Position numbers and translations under genes: made by a program. From Actinomycetes bacterium (GTDB lineage: Bacteria; Actinomycetota; Acidimicrobiia; Acidimicrobiales; Ilumatobacteraceae): a DNA stretch of 21,902 bases. The stretch is taken from NCBI GenBank assembly GCA_023417265.1, contig JAEZFY010000147.1, positions 1-21,902 on the forward strand, read 5' to 3'. This document shows positions 7,518-13,842 of the stretch, piece after piece (positions within the stretch are counted from its first letter, which is position 1; each line of letters begins with the position of its first letter). A model generated the notes under the pieces. It searched no databases, was not told where the DNA came from, and saw nothing but the letters and a program-made list of their open reading frames with translations.

Positions 7518-8176
7518 CATTCGTCTCCTGTGGTCTCGTCGGCGTCAGTGCCTGCGGCCAATGCGGGTTCGTGATCAGGTTCGCCGGGCGGCTGCACCCC
7601 GGTCGCTTCGGCCGCTCCGGCCTCTTCTGCCTGGGCCTTCTTGAGCGCTTCTTGGGCCTTCTTGTCGGGCGCCAAGACCATCGACATCATGCGGCCTTCC
7701 ATGCGGGCCTGGTTCTCCACCTTGGCGATCGGGCCGACCGCTTCGATCACCTGGTCGAGGATCTTGCGGCCGAGCTCGGGGTGGGCCATCTCGCGGCCGC
7801 GGAACTGCAGCGTGACTTTGACCTTGTGGCCCTCGCCGATGAACTGGAGCAGGTGGCGCATCTTGGTGTCGAAGTCGCCCTTGCCGATCTTCGGCCGGAA
7901 CTTGACTTCTTTGACCGTGACATGGATCGACTTGCGTCGCGCCTCTTTGGCCTTCTGGGCTTCCTCGTAGCGGAACTTCCCGTAGTCCATGATCCGGCAC
8001 ACCGGCGGTTTCGCCATCGGCGCCACCTCGACGAGGTCGAGGTCGAGGCCCCGCGCCATGCGCAGGGCTTCCGGTACCGGCTTGATGCCCAACTGGGCGC
8101 CGTCGGGGCCGATCAACCGGACCTCGCGGGCCCGGATGCGGTCGTTGACACGATGCTGCTCGGTGTTCGCAGCTAT
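7517..8176 (-). CDS. infC: translation initiation factor IF-3, probable AUA start
   Basis: IF-3 binds the 30S subunit, prevents premature 50S joining and checks the start codon and initiator tRNA. Conserved parts are VNDRIRAREVRLIGPDG at the N-terminus, DLDLVEVAP, PPVCRIMDYGKFRYEEAQK in the first domain, and VKVTLQFRGREMAHPELG in the second. The tail (about 50 residues) is an acidic, Ala-rich extension. No ATG, GTG or TTG occurs between the in-frame stop TGA at 8183-8185 and the TTG at 8114-8116, yet the conserved N-terminus is encoded there. The likely start is ATA at 8174-8176, nine bases after AGGAG (8186-8190). It gives MAANTEQHRVNDRI, 219 residues. IF-3 genes are known for rare AUU/AUC/AUA starts used in autoregulation. 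Starting at TTG would remove the conserved first 20 residues. Confidence 0.95.
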   Translation of the reverse strand: MAANTEQHRVNDRIRAREVRLIGPDGAQLGIKPVPEALRMARGLDLDLVEVAPMAKPPVCRIMDYGKFRYEEAQKAKEARRKSIHVTVKEVKFRPKIGKGDFDTKMRHLLQFIGEGHKVKVTLQFRGREMAHPELGRKILDQVIEAVGPIAKVENQARMEGRMMSMVLAPDKKAQEALKKAQAEEAGAAEATGVQPPGEPDHEPALAAGTDADETTGDE

Positions 8177-8211
8177 GACTGATCACTCCTGTACAAGGGC
8201 GGCTGCCTCCT
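8173..8211 (-). promoter_or_regulatory. possible 7-codon leader ORF in the infC 5' region
   Basis: AGGAGG at 8206-8211 is the strongest Shine-Dalgarno sequence in the region. Nine bases later TTG at 8194-8196 opens a tiny frame that reads (M)YRSDQS and stops at TAG, 8173-8175. That stop overlaps the infC ATA codon (ATAG) and the frame runs across the infC ribosome binding site. If translated, it could couple to infC or control access to its start. It may be chance. Confidence 0.3.
8186..8190 (-). promoter_or_regulatory. ribosome binding site deciding the infC start
   Basis: AGGAG on the minus strand, 9 nt before the ATA codon at 8174-8176. The in-frame stop TGA (8183-8185) lies directly after it, so the site can only serve a start at the next few codons (TCA, GTC, ATA). 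This supports ATA as the initiation codon. Confidence 0.7.
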
Positions 8212-8229
8212 GAATTGGTTTCGCGGGTA

Positions 8230-8272
8230 CTGCTCGACGCGAAGGGTGGCGGAGCAGCACCGGAGACCGGTG
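8230..8272 (-). promoter_or_regulatory. two hairpins in the infC leader
   Basis: CACCGG (8258-8263) and CCGGTG (8267-8272) form a perfect 6-bp stem with a 3-base loop. Next to it, CTGCTC (8230-8235) and GAGCAG (8252-8257) form a second 6-bp stem around a 16-base loop. Both would lie in the transcribed infC leader, 54 or more bases upstream of the start codon. IF-3/L20 operons are commonly autoregulated through leader RNA; these stems are candidates, but they have not been matched to any known L20-leader family. Confidence 0.35.
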
Positions 8273-8295
8273 TGATCGTTCATCGACCCGGACGC

Positions 8296-8301
8296 ACGGT
8301 A
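8296..8301 (-). promoter_or_regulatory. weak -10 candidate for infC
   Basis: TACCGT on the minus strand, preceded by TG with no gap, fits the relaxed actinobacterial TANNNT pattern. Transcription would begin near 8289 and give a leader of about 113 bases holding the two hairpins. No -35 match is seen. The rest of the 268-base region between infC and the DUF1844 gene (8177-8444) shows no further gene. Confidence 0.25.
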
Positions 8302-8431
8302 CAGCGGGTGCCGGAGCGCTCGCTGGTGGCCGGGTGGAGCCGCCGGAGCGGCCCACTTCGCCTCTGTTGTCTATCGGTATTGCGGTGTTGCGGTGTTCGC
8401 GCCGAGCCCGGTCGCCCAGATTCGGCATCGG

Positions 8432-8437
8432 TAGGCT
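8432..8437 (+). promoter_or_regulatory. -10 candidate for the DUF1844 gene (leaderless)
   Basis: TAGGCT, seven bases before the ATG at 8445-8447, fits TANNNT. The transcript would start at about 8443-8445, directly at the start codon. There is no ribosome binding site, which is consistent with leaderless translation. No clear -35 element is seen. Confidence 0.35.
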
Positions 8438-8444
8438 AGCGCCG

Positions 8445-8753
8445 ATGCGTGACGAATCCGACGTGTTGAGCGAGGGTGAGGCCGCGCTCCGTGAGGCCCG
8501 CGCCCGGCTCGCCGAGGTGCCGGCCGAGACGGTCGTCGTCAACCACGTGATGGGTCTGTACGAGCTTGCCGCGATCCACCTGTCGGCCGTCCCGCCGCGG
8601 CTCGCCGACGCGGCGTTGGCGATCGATGCCGTGGCGGCGTTGGTCGAGTCGCTCGGCGATCGGCTCGGGGGCGAGGCGCCGACGCTGCGCGACGCGCTCG
8701 CCAACATCCGGATGGTGTTCGTACAGATCAAGGCCGACGCCGCCCCGGCGTAG
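8445..8753 (+). CDS. DUF1844 family protein
   Basis: A 102-residue protein of unknown function. The core VVVNHVMGLYELAAIHLSAV, then LADAALAIDAVAALVESLGD and PTLRDALANIRMVFVQIKA, matches the all-helical DUF1844 pattern. These genes occur beside infC in many actinobacteria, and here the gene is divergent from infC. No transmembrane segment or catalytic motif is evident; the protein looks like two or three amphipathic helices, perhaps a small adaptor. The frame is open further upstream (to 8334), but the first 110 bases read as low-complexity noncoding-like sequence and the ATG at 8445 has a -10 hexamer at the right distance for a leaderless start. Its stop faces the atl-like stop with 18 bases between. 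Confidence 0.8.
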   Translation: MRDESDVLSEGEAALREARARLAEVPAETVVVNHVMGLYELAAIHLSAVPPRLADAALAIDAVAALVESLGDRLGGEAPTLRDALANIRMVFVQIKADAAPA

Positions 8754-8757
8754 CCGG
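8745..8757. terminator. small GC hairpin between convergent genes
   Basis: CCGGC and GCCGG form a perfect 5-bp stem with loop GTA across the stop codon of the DUF1844 gene. An alternative longer pairing is CCCCG (8743-8747) with CGGGG (8759-8763). It lies where two convergent genes end 18 bases apart. There is no T-run, so it would be at best a weak or Rho-assisted terminator. Confidence 0.25.
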
Positions 8758-8771
8758 TCGGGGTTGCGGCG

Positions 8772-9086
8772 TCAGGGTTGCGGGGTCGCCGTGTGGAATC
8801 GGCCGAACGGCGCCGCGCGCACCCGGCCGTCGGCGACGGTGACGCCCTCGCCGCGCAGCAGGGCGGCCTGTTCGGTTTCGTGGCCGGGCACCAGCCGGCC
8901 CGAGCTGGTGACCACCCGCCACCACGGCACCTCGACGTCGAGCTCGCCGGAGGTGGCGAGGATCCGTCCGACGAAGCGGGCCCGGCGCGGATACCCGGCG
9001 ACCTCGGCGACGTCGCCGTAGGTGGTCACCTCGCCCTCGCGGAGGGTGACCAGGACGGCGATGACGCGCCGCTCGAGTTCGTTCAC
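8772..9086 (-). CDS. alkyltransferase-like protein (ATL; MGMT fold without the acceptor cysteine)
   Basis: A 104-residue protein equal to the DNA-binding C-terminal domain of O6-alkylguanine-DNA alkyltransferase. It shows VTTYGDVAEVAGYPRRARFVGR (the helix-turn-helix with the Tyr and Arg finger) and the active-site region VPWWRVV in place of PCHRV. The acceptor cysteine is Trp, so it cannot remove alkyl groups. Family members of this type bind and flip O6-alkylguanine and pass the lesion to nucleotide excision repair. The start GTG overlaps the stop of the cold-shock-like gene (GTGA). It is the last gene of the def-to-atl run. Identification is by motif and length and is strong; the repair role is family knowledge. 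Confidence 0.9.
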   Translation of the reverse strand: MNELERRVIAVLVTLREGEVTTYGDVAEVAGYPRRARFVGRILATSGELDVEVPWWRVVTSSGRLVPGHETEQAALLRGEGVTVADGRVRAAPFGRFHTATPQP

Positions 9087-9307
9087 ACCGGGCGGATCTG
9101 GGCGGCCTGGTAGCGCCCGAACTTGGCGAGCATCTGGAACTCGACGCCGGTGCCGGGGGCGATCGTGCGGCTTCCGTCGGCGATCTCGATGCAGTGGAAC
9201 GGGAGCACGACGCCGTCACCGGCGGTGATCGTGCCGGTGCCGGCAGCCGGGTCGAAGCTGGCCACGACGCCGTCGTGCAGCCGGCTCCCGGCGCCCATGT
9301 ACATCAT
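9083..9307 (-). CDS. cold-shock-domain-like small OB-fold protein
   Basis: A 74-residue protein, MMYMGAGSRLHDGVVASFDP onward. The pattern GVVASFDPAAGTGTITAGDG, then LPFHCIEIADGSRTIAPGTG and VEFQMLAKFGRYQA, follows the five-strand cold-shock fold (G-V-V-x-x-F-D...G-x-G-x-I...F-H...I...G..V.F). The aromatic RNP1 motif of true cold-shock proteins (KGFGFI) is replaced by AGTGTITA, so nucleic-acid stacking residues are missing or moved. It may be a divergent RNA or ssDNA binder; function is unknown. Two or three ATGs are possible (9305-9307, 9302-9304, 9296-9298). The first two overlap the hisG stop (ATGATG). The gene sits between hisG and the ATL gene, overlapping both, so it is clearly co-transcribed. 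Confidence 0.78.
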   Translation of the reverse strand: MMYMGAGSRLHDGVVASFDPAAGTGTITAGDGVVLPFHCIEIADGSRTIAPGTGVEFQMLAKFGRYQAAQIRPV

Positions 9308-10182
9308 GGGATGATCTTGAGGATCGGCAGCTCCAGCAGATCGGTGGCCCCGGCCTCGCGCAGGTCGGGGATCAAGAGGTTGATCCCGGCCTTGGCGACG
9401 ACCGTCTCGATCGCGTAACCGCCGTTGGCGAGCTCGCTGACGGTGGGCGACTTGGCGGCCGGCAGGACGGCGAGCACGGCGTCTTTGGCGGCCGCGGGGA
9501 CGTTGAGTTTGAGGAGCACCTTGCCGCGGGCGTCGAGGGCGCCGTTGAGGAGCGTCATCAGCTGCTCCATCGCCTTGCGCTTGGCGGGGTCGGCGTAGGC
9601 CGCCGGGTGGGCGATCACCTCGGTGTAGCTGAGCAGGATCGTGTCGATCACGCGCAGTCCGGCGGCGCGCAGCGCCCGGCCGGTCTCGGTGATGTCGACG
9701 ACGCAGTCGGCGATGTCGGGGATCTTGGCTTCGCTGGCGCCGTAGCTCAGGCGCACGTCGGCAGTGACGCCACGCTCGCGGAAGAAGCGCTCGGTCAGGG
9801 CGGGGTACTCGGACGTGACGCGCACGCCCGTCGGCAGGTCTTCGACGCGCTGGTACGGGCTGTCGCCGGCAACGGCGACGACGACCTGGATCGGGTTGGT
9901 GGTCGCCTTCGAGTACTTCAGCTCGCCGAGGCTCGTGACGCGCGCGGCGCGGCCGGTTTCCTCGACCCAGTCGCGCCCGGTGATGCCGATGTCGAACAGC
10001 CCTTCGGCGACGTACATCGGGATCTCCTGCGGGCGCAGGATCCGCACGCTCTCGATGCGCGGGTCGGCGACGGTGGCCTTGTAGTCGACGTCGGAGGAAC
10101 GGCGGATCGTCAGGTCGGCGGCCTCGAACAGGTCGAACGTCGCCCGTTCGAGAGATCCTTTGGGCAACACGACCTTGAGCAC
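9304..10182 (-). CDS. hisG: ATP phosphoribosyltransferase, long form
   Basis: HisG makes phosphoribosyl-ATP from ATP and PRPP, the first and feedback-controlled step of histidine synthesis. From the GTG at 10180-10182 the protein (292 residues) begins MLKVVLPKGSLERATFDLFE, matching the family start. VRILRPQEIPMYVAEGLFDI and GITGRDWVEE form the first catalytic lobe; ADCVVDITETGRALRAAGL includes the PRPP-binding turn. The C-terminal domain (VPAAAKDAVLAVLPAAKSPT to LELPILKIIP) is the regulatory domain of HisG long form, so HisZ is not needed. An upstream TTG (10219-10221) is open in frame but adds 13 residues unlike the family. TACCGT at 10191-10196, eight bases before the GTG, suggests a leaderless start. 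The gene ends overlapping the cold-shock-like gene. Confidence 0.95.
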   Translation of the reverse strand: MLKVVLPKGSLERATFDLFEAADLTIRRSSDVDYKATVADPRIESVRILRPQEIPMYVAEGLFDIGITGRDWVEETGRAARVTSLGELKYSKATTNPIQVVVAVAGDSPYQRVEDLPTGVRVTSEYPALTERFFRERGVTADVRLSYGASEAKIPDIADCVVDITETGRALRAAGLRVIDTILLSYTEVIAHPAAYADPAKRKAMEQLMTLLNGALDARGKVLLKLNVPAAAKDAVLAVLPAAKSPTVSELANGGYAIETVVAKAGINLLIPDLREAGATDLLELPILKIIP

Positions 10183-10190
10183 GACGCGCA

Positions 10191-10196
10191 ACGGTA
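10191..10196 (-). promoter_or_regulatory. -10 candidate for hisG (leaderless)
   Basis: TACCGT on the minus strand, eight bases before the hisG GTG (10180-10182), in the 53-base gap after the MogA-type gene. There is no ribosome binding site. It would allow hisG and the genes after it to be made apart from def-fmt-rsmB. Confidence 0.3.
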
Positions 10197-10235
10197 CCGG
10201 CCGTGCCGCACGGTCACCCAACGGCTTGGGTGGCG

Positions 10236-10721
10236 CTAGTGCTCGGTGGGATGCGCGGCGAGCAGCTGCAGGGCGTGTGGCAGCACGTCGAGCACGGCGT
10301 CGAGTTGTTCGACGGCGCCCTTCGGGCTACCCGGCGCGTTGAGAATGATCGCCTGGCCGCGGATGCCGGCACGGCCGCGGCCGAGCCGCCCGTGCGGGCT
10401 GACGAGCCGCATCGCCTCGGCGAGGCCGGGGGCGTCGCGCTCGAGCACGGCGGCGGTGCCTTCCGGCGTCTGGTCGCGGGGCGCGAAGCCGGTGCCACCG
10501 GTCGTGACGACCAGGCCAGCGAAGCCGTCGCACAGCTCGCGGAGGTGGCGGGCGACGTGTTCGGCCCCGTCGGCGGTGACGCGGTGGTCGACGACGTCGA
10601 AGCCCTGGGCGCCGAGGTGGGCCGCGACGCCGCGGCCGCCGGTGTCGTCGCGGGTGCCGTGGAAGACGCCGTCCGACACGGTGAGGACCTTGGCCTGCAG
10701 GCGCGCGTCGGTGCCGCTCAT
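10236..10721 (-). CDS. MogA/MoaB family molybdopterin adenylyltransferase-type protein
   Basis: A 161-residue protein with the MoCF-binding fold: AKVLTVSDGVFHGTRDDTGG at the start, GLVVTTGGTGFAPRDQTPEG in the centre (the TTGGTG and RD.TPE substrate-binding segments), and ILNAPGSPKGAVEQLDAVLD near the end. MogA adenylates molybdopterin before molybdenum insertion. MoaB-type homologues have similar motifs, so the symbol is left open. No other molybdenum-cofactor gene is in the window. It begins ATG at 10719-10721, overlapping the rsmB stop (ATGA), and so is translationally coupled to an rRNA-modification gene, an association that does not follow from function. It ends TAG 53 bases before hisG. 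Confidence 0.92.
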   Translation of the reverse strand: MSGTDARLQAKVLTVSDGVFHGTRDDTGGRGVAAHLGAQGFDVVDHRVTADGAEHVARHLRELCDGFAGLVVTTGGTGFAPRDQTPEGTAAVLERDAPGLAEAMRLVSPHGRLGRGRAGIRGQAIILNAPGSPKGAVEQLDAVLDVLPHALQLLAAHPTEH

Positions 10722-11851
10722 CGTTCGCGACGGTACCGAATCATGACCATCCCGTCGGTGTCGGCGTCGTGCGGGAGCACCCGCCAGCCGCGCCCGAACG
10801 GACGCCAGATGCCCGCTGGCGGCACGGTCGTATCGGGGGCGAAGCCGGCGGGGATCGGGTGGTCGAGCGACTCGGCCGAGGTCAGCGTGCACACGCTGTA
10901 GACGAGCCGCCCGCCGGGGCGTACGAGTGCTGCCGCAGCCGGGAGCAGTTGGCGCTGCAGCGCGGCGAGCTCGGCGACGTCGTCGGGGCCGATCCGCCAG
11001 CGCGCGTCGGCGCGGCGACGCAGCACGCCGAGGCCCGAGCACGGCGCGTCGAGCAACACTGCGTCGGCGTGGCCGTCGCGCAGTGGCGGTCGGCGCGAGT
11101 CGGCGACGAGAACGCCGAGCGCGGTGCCGGTGCGGGTGGCATTCTCGGCGACCAGCGCGGCCCGGGTGCGGTGCCGGTCGGCGGCGATCACGTCGGCACC
11201 GGTGGCCGCCAGGGCGGTCGCCTTGCCGCCGGGTGCGGCGCACAGGTCGACCACCCGTTCGCCCGGTTGGGCGGCGAGCGCGGCGGCGACCCACTGCGAC
11301 GCTTCGTCCTGCACGTAGCCGTCGGCGCGGGTGCTGACCGGTGGGGCCGCGTTCATGCGCGCGAGCGCGGCGTGGGCGTCGGCCTCGCCGAGCTCGGCGG
11401 TGAGCGTGTCGACGATCCAGTCCGGGTAGCTCAGGCGCACGTTCTCGCTCGGCCACACCATCGGCGTGTCGGCGACCCGGCGGAGCACGGCGTTGACGAA
11501 CCCGCGGGTGCGGCGTGGGGCGAGGCCGACCGTTTCGCTGACGGCCGCGTGGGCGGGCACCTCGGTGAACGCGAGCTGATAGGCCCCGAGCCGCAGCAGG
11601 GTGCGCGTGGTCGGGTCGGGCGCTTGGGTGACGAAGCGGTCGACGAGGGCGTCGCAGGCGCGCCGCATCCGGGTCGTGCCGTAGACCAGTTCGGCGACGA
11701 AGCGGCGTTGGCGTGGGTCGAGCCGCGAGCGGTCGAGTGCTGGGCTGAGGGCGAGGTTGGCGTACGCGCCGTCGGCTTCGATCCGGCGCAGGACATCGAG
11801 GGCGACCCGTCGCGCGCCGAGCCCGTCCGGTACCGGGGCGGGCGTGTTCAC
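10718..11851 (-). CDS. rsmB: 16S rRNA (cytosine-967-C5)-methyltransferase
   Basis: RsmB/Sun methylates C967 of 16S rRNA. The N-terminal NusB-like RNA-binding domain includes GARRVALDVLRRIEADGAYA and RRFVAELVYGTTRMRRACD. The catalytic domain shows QDEASQWVAAAL, DLCAAPGGKATALAA (SAM motif I), LLDAPCSGLGVLRRRADARW with the motif IV Cys, and VYSVCTLTSAES with the motif VI nucleophilic Cys. The 377-residue length is a little under the usual 430-450; the region between the two domains is compact. The chosen GTG (11849-11851) overlaps the fmt stop as GTGA. An ATG further upstream would overlap fmt more and adds a basic segment unlike the family. It sits in the def-fmt-rsmB order. Confidence 0.94.
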   Translation of the reverse strand: MNTPAPVPDGLGARRVALDVLRRIEADGAYANLALSPALDRSRLDPRQRRFVAELVYGTTRMRRACDALVDRFVTQAPDPTTRTLLRLGAYQLAFTEVPAHAAVSETVGLAPRRTRGFVNAVLRRVADTPMVWPSENVRLSYPDWIVDTLTAELGEADAHAALARMNAAPPVSTRADGYVQDEASQWVAAALAAQPGERVVDLCAAPGGKATALAATGADVIAADRHRTRAALVAENATRTGTALGVLVADSRRPPLRDGHADAVLLDAPCSGLGVLRRRADARWRIGPDDVAELAALQRQLLPAAAALVRPGGRLVYSVCTLTSAESLDHPIPAGFAPDTTVPPAGIWRPFGRGWRVLPHDADTDGMVMIRYRRER

Positions 11852-12684
11852 GTGAACCACTCGCCGGGTTGCGGTTGGGCGCCGTTGCGCCATGCTGCGT
11901 AGCTCATCGGCGGTCGCCCCTCGGGTTGCACGGTGACCGGTTCGAGCCGCGCTCCCCCCGGGTCGAGCCGGGCGGCGAGCAGCTTGATGCGTTTGCCGCG
12001 CCAGGTGGTCCACGCCCCGCCGAGCCGCACGAGCCGGTCGATGTCGGCGGCGGGGCGTGACCAGTCGATCCGCAACTCGGCGGGATCGAGCTTGGCCGCG
12101 TACACGGGCTCGCCCACTTGCGGTTCCGCGGGCGGGAGCGCGCCGGCTGCTGCGGCCGCGGCGAGCGTCTCCAGCAGCAGTTCGCTGCCGACCGCGACGA
12201 GGTCGGCGCGCAGGTCGTCGGCGGTAGCCCGCGGCCCGATCGGGACCGTTCGGCGGGCGTACACGCCGCCCGTGTCGAGGCCTTCCTCGACGGCCATCAC
12301 ACACACGCCGGTCTCCTGGTCGCCGGCCAGCAGCGCCCGCTCGACGGGGGCTGCGCCGCGCCACCGCGGGAGCAGCGAGAAGTGCAGGTTGACCATGTCG
12401 AGTTCGGCGAGCACGTGCGGTTTGATGAGCCGCCCGTAGGCGACGACGACGCCGAGGTCAAACGGGGTGGCGGCGTGGATCGGGAGGAGCTCGTCGACGC
12501 TGTGGACGACGGCGATGCCGTGGTCCTCGGCTGCCTGCTTGACCGGGCTCGGCGAGCGCTGCGTGCCGCGTCCGCGCCGCTTGTCGGCACCCGTGACGAC
12601 CAGGCCGACGTCGTGCCCGGCGTTGATCAGCGCCTCCAGCGGCGGCACCGCGATCGCCGGCGTGCCGAGGTAGACGAGACGCAT
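11848..12684 (-). CDS. fmt: methionyl-tRNA formyltransferase, compact form
   Basis: Fmt formylates the initiator Met-tRNA using 10-formyl-tetrahydrofolate. MRLVYLGTPAIAVPPLEAL opens the formyltransferase domain. VNLHFSLLPRWRGAAPVERA holds the Asn and His of the active site and VEEGLDTGGVY holds the catalytic Asp. At 278 residues it is about 30 shorter than typical 305-315-residue enzymes. The missing part lies in the C-terminal tRNA-binding domain: after KRIKLLAARLDPGG the chain runs almost directly to VTVQPEGRPPMSYAAW, skipping the usual stretch that begins PG.V and ends at a conserved strand. Start ATG overlaps the def stop (TGATG). Partners def and rsmB flank it. Confidence 0.95.
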   Translation of the reverse strand: MRLVYLGTPAIAVPPLEALINAGHDVGLVVTGADKRRGRGTQRSPSPVKQAAEDHGIAVVHSVDELLPIHAATPFDLGVVVAYGRLIKPHVLAELDMVNLHFSLLPRWRGAAPVERALLAGDQETGVCVMAVEEGLDTGGVYARRTVPIGPRATADDLRADLVAVGSELLLETLAAAAAAGALPPAEPQVGEPVYAAKLDPAELRIDWSRPAADIDRLVRLGGAWTTWRGKRIKLLAARLDPGGARLEPVTVQPEGRPPMSYAAWRNGAQPQPGEWFT

Positions 12685-13226
12685 CAGCGCAAGCGCAGAC
12701 GTCGCCGGATCGGCCCCTTGGCGCCGACCTCGGAGGCCTCGCGCTGCATCTGGCGGTATTCGGCGAGCGCTTCCTTGCGCTGTTCGGGGGTCATCCGGTC
12801 GAACATCAGCACGCCGTGCAGGTGGTCGAGTTCGTGCTGCAGCATGCGCGCTTCGAACTCGTCGGCTTCGATCTGGACCTCGTTGCCGTCGCGGTCGAGA
12901 CCCCGGACGAGGACGGTCTTCGGGCGCAGGATCTCGACGTACAGGCCGGGGATCGACAAGCACCCCTCCTCGTAGACCCATTCGCCGTCGCTCTCGACGA
13001 CTTCCGGGTTGAAGAGCACGTCGCGGTCGTCCTCACCGAGATCCCAGACGACGATCTGCTTCTGCACGCCGATCTGCGGGGCGGCGAGGGCGACGCCGTT
13101 GTCGCTCGTGGCGAGCGTCTGGAACATGTCGTCGACGAGACGCACGAGCTTGCCGTCGATGTCGGTGACGGGCGCGGCCTCGGACTTCAACACGGGGTCG
13201 CCGAAGGTTCGGATCGCGAAGGCCAT
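12684..13226 (-). CDS. def: peptide deformylase
   Basis: Def removes the formyl group from nascent proteins; it is a Fe2+/Zn2+ metalloprotease. All three motifs are present in the 180-residue protein: GVALAAPQIG (motif 1; the usual third-position Gly of GxGxAAxQ is Ala), EEGCLSIPG (motif 2, metal-binding Cys) and QHELDHLHG (motif 3, HExxH with two metal-binding His and the catalytic Glu). The C-terminus is a basic tail. The start ATG has a TAGCCT hexamer at 13235-13240, eight bases upstream, suggesting a leaderless or very short leader. It pairs with fmt, the enzyme that creates its substrate group. The divergent RsmC-like gene starts 19 bases away. Confidence 0.97.
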   Translation of the reverse strand: MAFAIRTFGDPVLKSEAAPVTDIDGKLVRLVDDMFQTLATSDNGVALAAPQIGVQKQIVVWDLGEDDRDVLFNPEVVESDGEWVYEEGCLSIPGLYVEILRPKTVLVRGLDRDGNEVQIEADEFEARMLQHELDHLHGVLMFDRMTPEQRKEALAEYRQMQREASEVGAKGPIRRRLRLR

Positions 13227-13234
13227 GACCTGCC

Positions 13235-13240
13235 AGGCTA
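13235..13240 (-). promoter_or_regulatory. -10 candidate for def
   Basis: TAGCCT (TANNNT) on the minus strand, eight bases before the def ATG. Transcription would start at 13226-13228. GCAGG in the eight intervening bases could act as a weak ribosome binding site only if the transcript began farther upstream. No -35 match was identified. Confidence 0.35.
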
Positions 13241-13245
13241 CCGAT

Positions 13246-13842
13246 GTGCCTCAGTACTTCGATCGGAGCCCGGGCGTGGCGTCCGCCACGGCGACGTTCG
13301 ACGTCGTGCTCGAGGACGTGGCGTTCAGGTTGACGACCGACCGGGGCGTGTTCAGCCACGGCCACGTCGACGCCGGCACCGGGCTGCTGTTGCGCACCGC
13401 ACCCGCTCCCCCGCCGACCGGGAACCTGCTCGATCTGGGGTGCGGGGCGGGCCCGATCGCGTTGACGCTGGGACTGCGCGCGCCGGCGGCCACGGTGTGG
13501 GCGGTCGACGTCAACGCTCGGGCGGTCGAGTTGACCGGTCGCAACGCCGCAGACAACGGGGTCGCCAACGTGCGCGCGATGGCTCCCGAAGGCGTGCCCG
13601 CTGACCAGACGTTCGACGCGATCTGGTCGAACCCTCCGATCCGGATCGGCAAGCCCGCGCTCCACACGCTGTTGCGCACCTGGCTGCCGCGTCTGGCGCC
13701 CCACGGGGAGGCGGTGCTCGTGGTCAACAAGCACCTCGGCGCCGACTCGTTGCAGGAGTGGTTGGCGCACGAGGGGTTCCCGGCCGAGCGGATCGCCAGC
13801 CGGCAGGGATTCCGGGTGCTCGTGTCACGCCGCCGTGCGTGA
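13246..13842 (+). CDS. RsmC/RlmG-like class I SAM methyltransferase
   Basis: A 198-residue methyltransferase on the opposite strand from its neighbours. VAFRLTTDRGVFSHGHVDAG is the typical entry region of the small MTS (methyltransferase small domain) family. LLDLGCGAGPIALTL is SAM motif I, WAVDVNARAVELTGRNAADN is motif II, and the catalytic motif reads SNPPIRIGK (NPP[IFYW] as in RsmC, RlmG and other N-methylating enzymes). It likely methylates the exocyclic amine of guanine in rRNA; the exact target is not evident. GTG at 13246-13248 gives MPQYFDRSPGVAS, fitting the family. The alternative ATG at 13225-13227 would overlap the divergent def start. Its end overlaps the end of the zinc-ribbon gene by 18 bases, tail to tail. 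Confidence 0.88.
   Translation: MPQYFDRSPGVASATATFDVVLEDVAFRLTTDRGVFSHGHVDAGTGLLLRTAPAPPPTGNLLDLGCGAGPIALTLGLRAPAATVWAVDVNARAVELTGRNAADNGVANVRAMAPEGVPADQTFDAIWSNPPIRIGKPALHTLLRTWLPRLAPHGEAVLVVNKHLGADSLQEWLAHEGFPAERIASRQGFRVLVSRRRA

Noticed and set aside
7517..8116. infC starting at TTG 8114-8116
   Set aside because: It would lack the conserved IF-3 N-terminus encoded immediately upstream and has no ribosome binding site.
8177..8444. Additional small gene between infC and the DUF1844 gene
   Set aside because: Minus- and plus-strand frames here are low-complexity continuations without a supported start, apart from the 7-codon leader frame noted above.
11848..12684. Frameshifted fmt pseudogene
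   Set aside because: The frame is intact, catalytic residues are present and the gene is in a coupled operon; it is short but looks functional.
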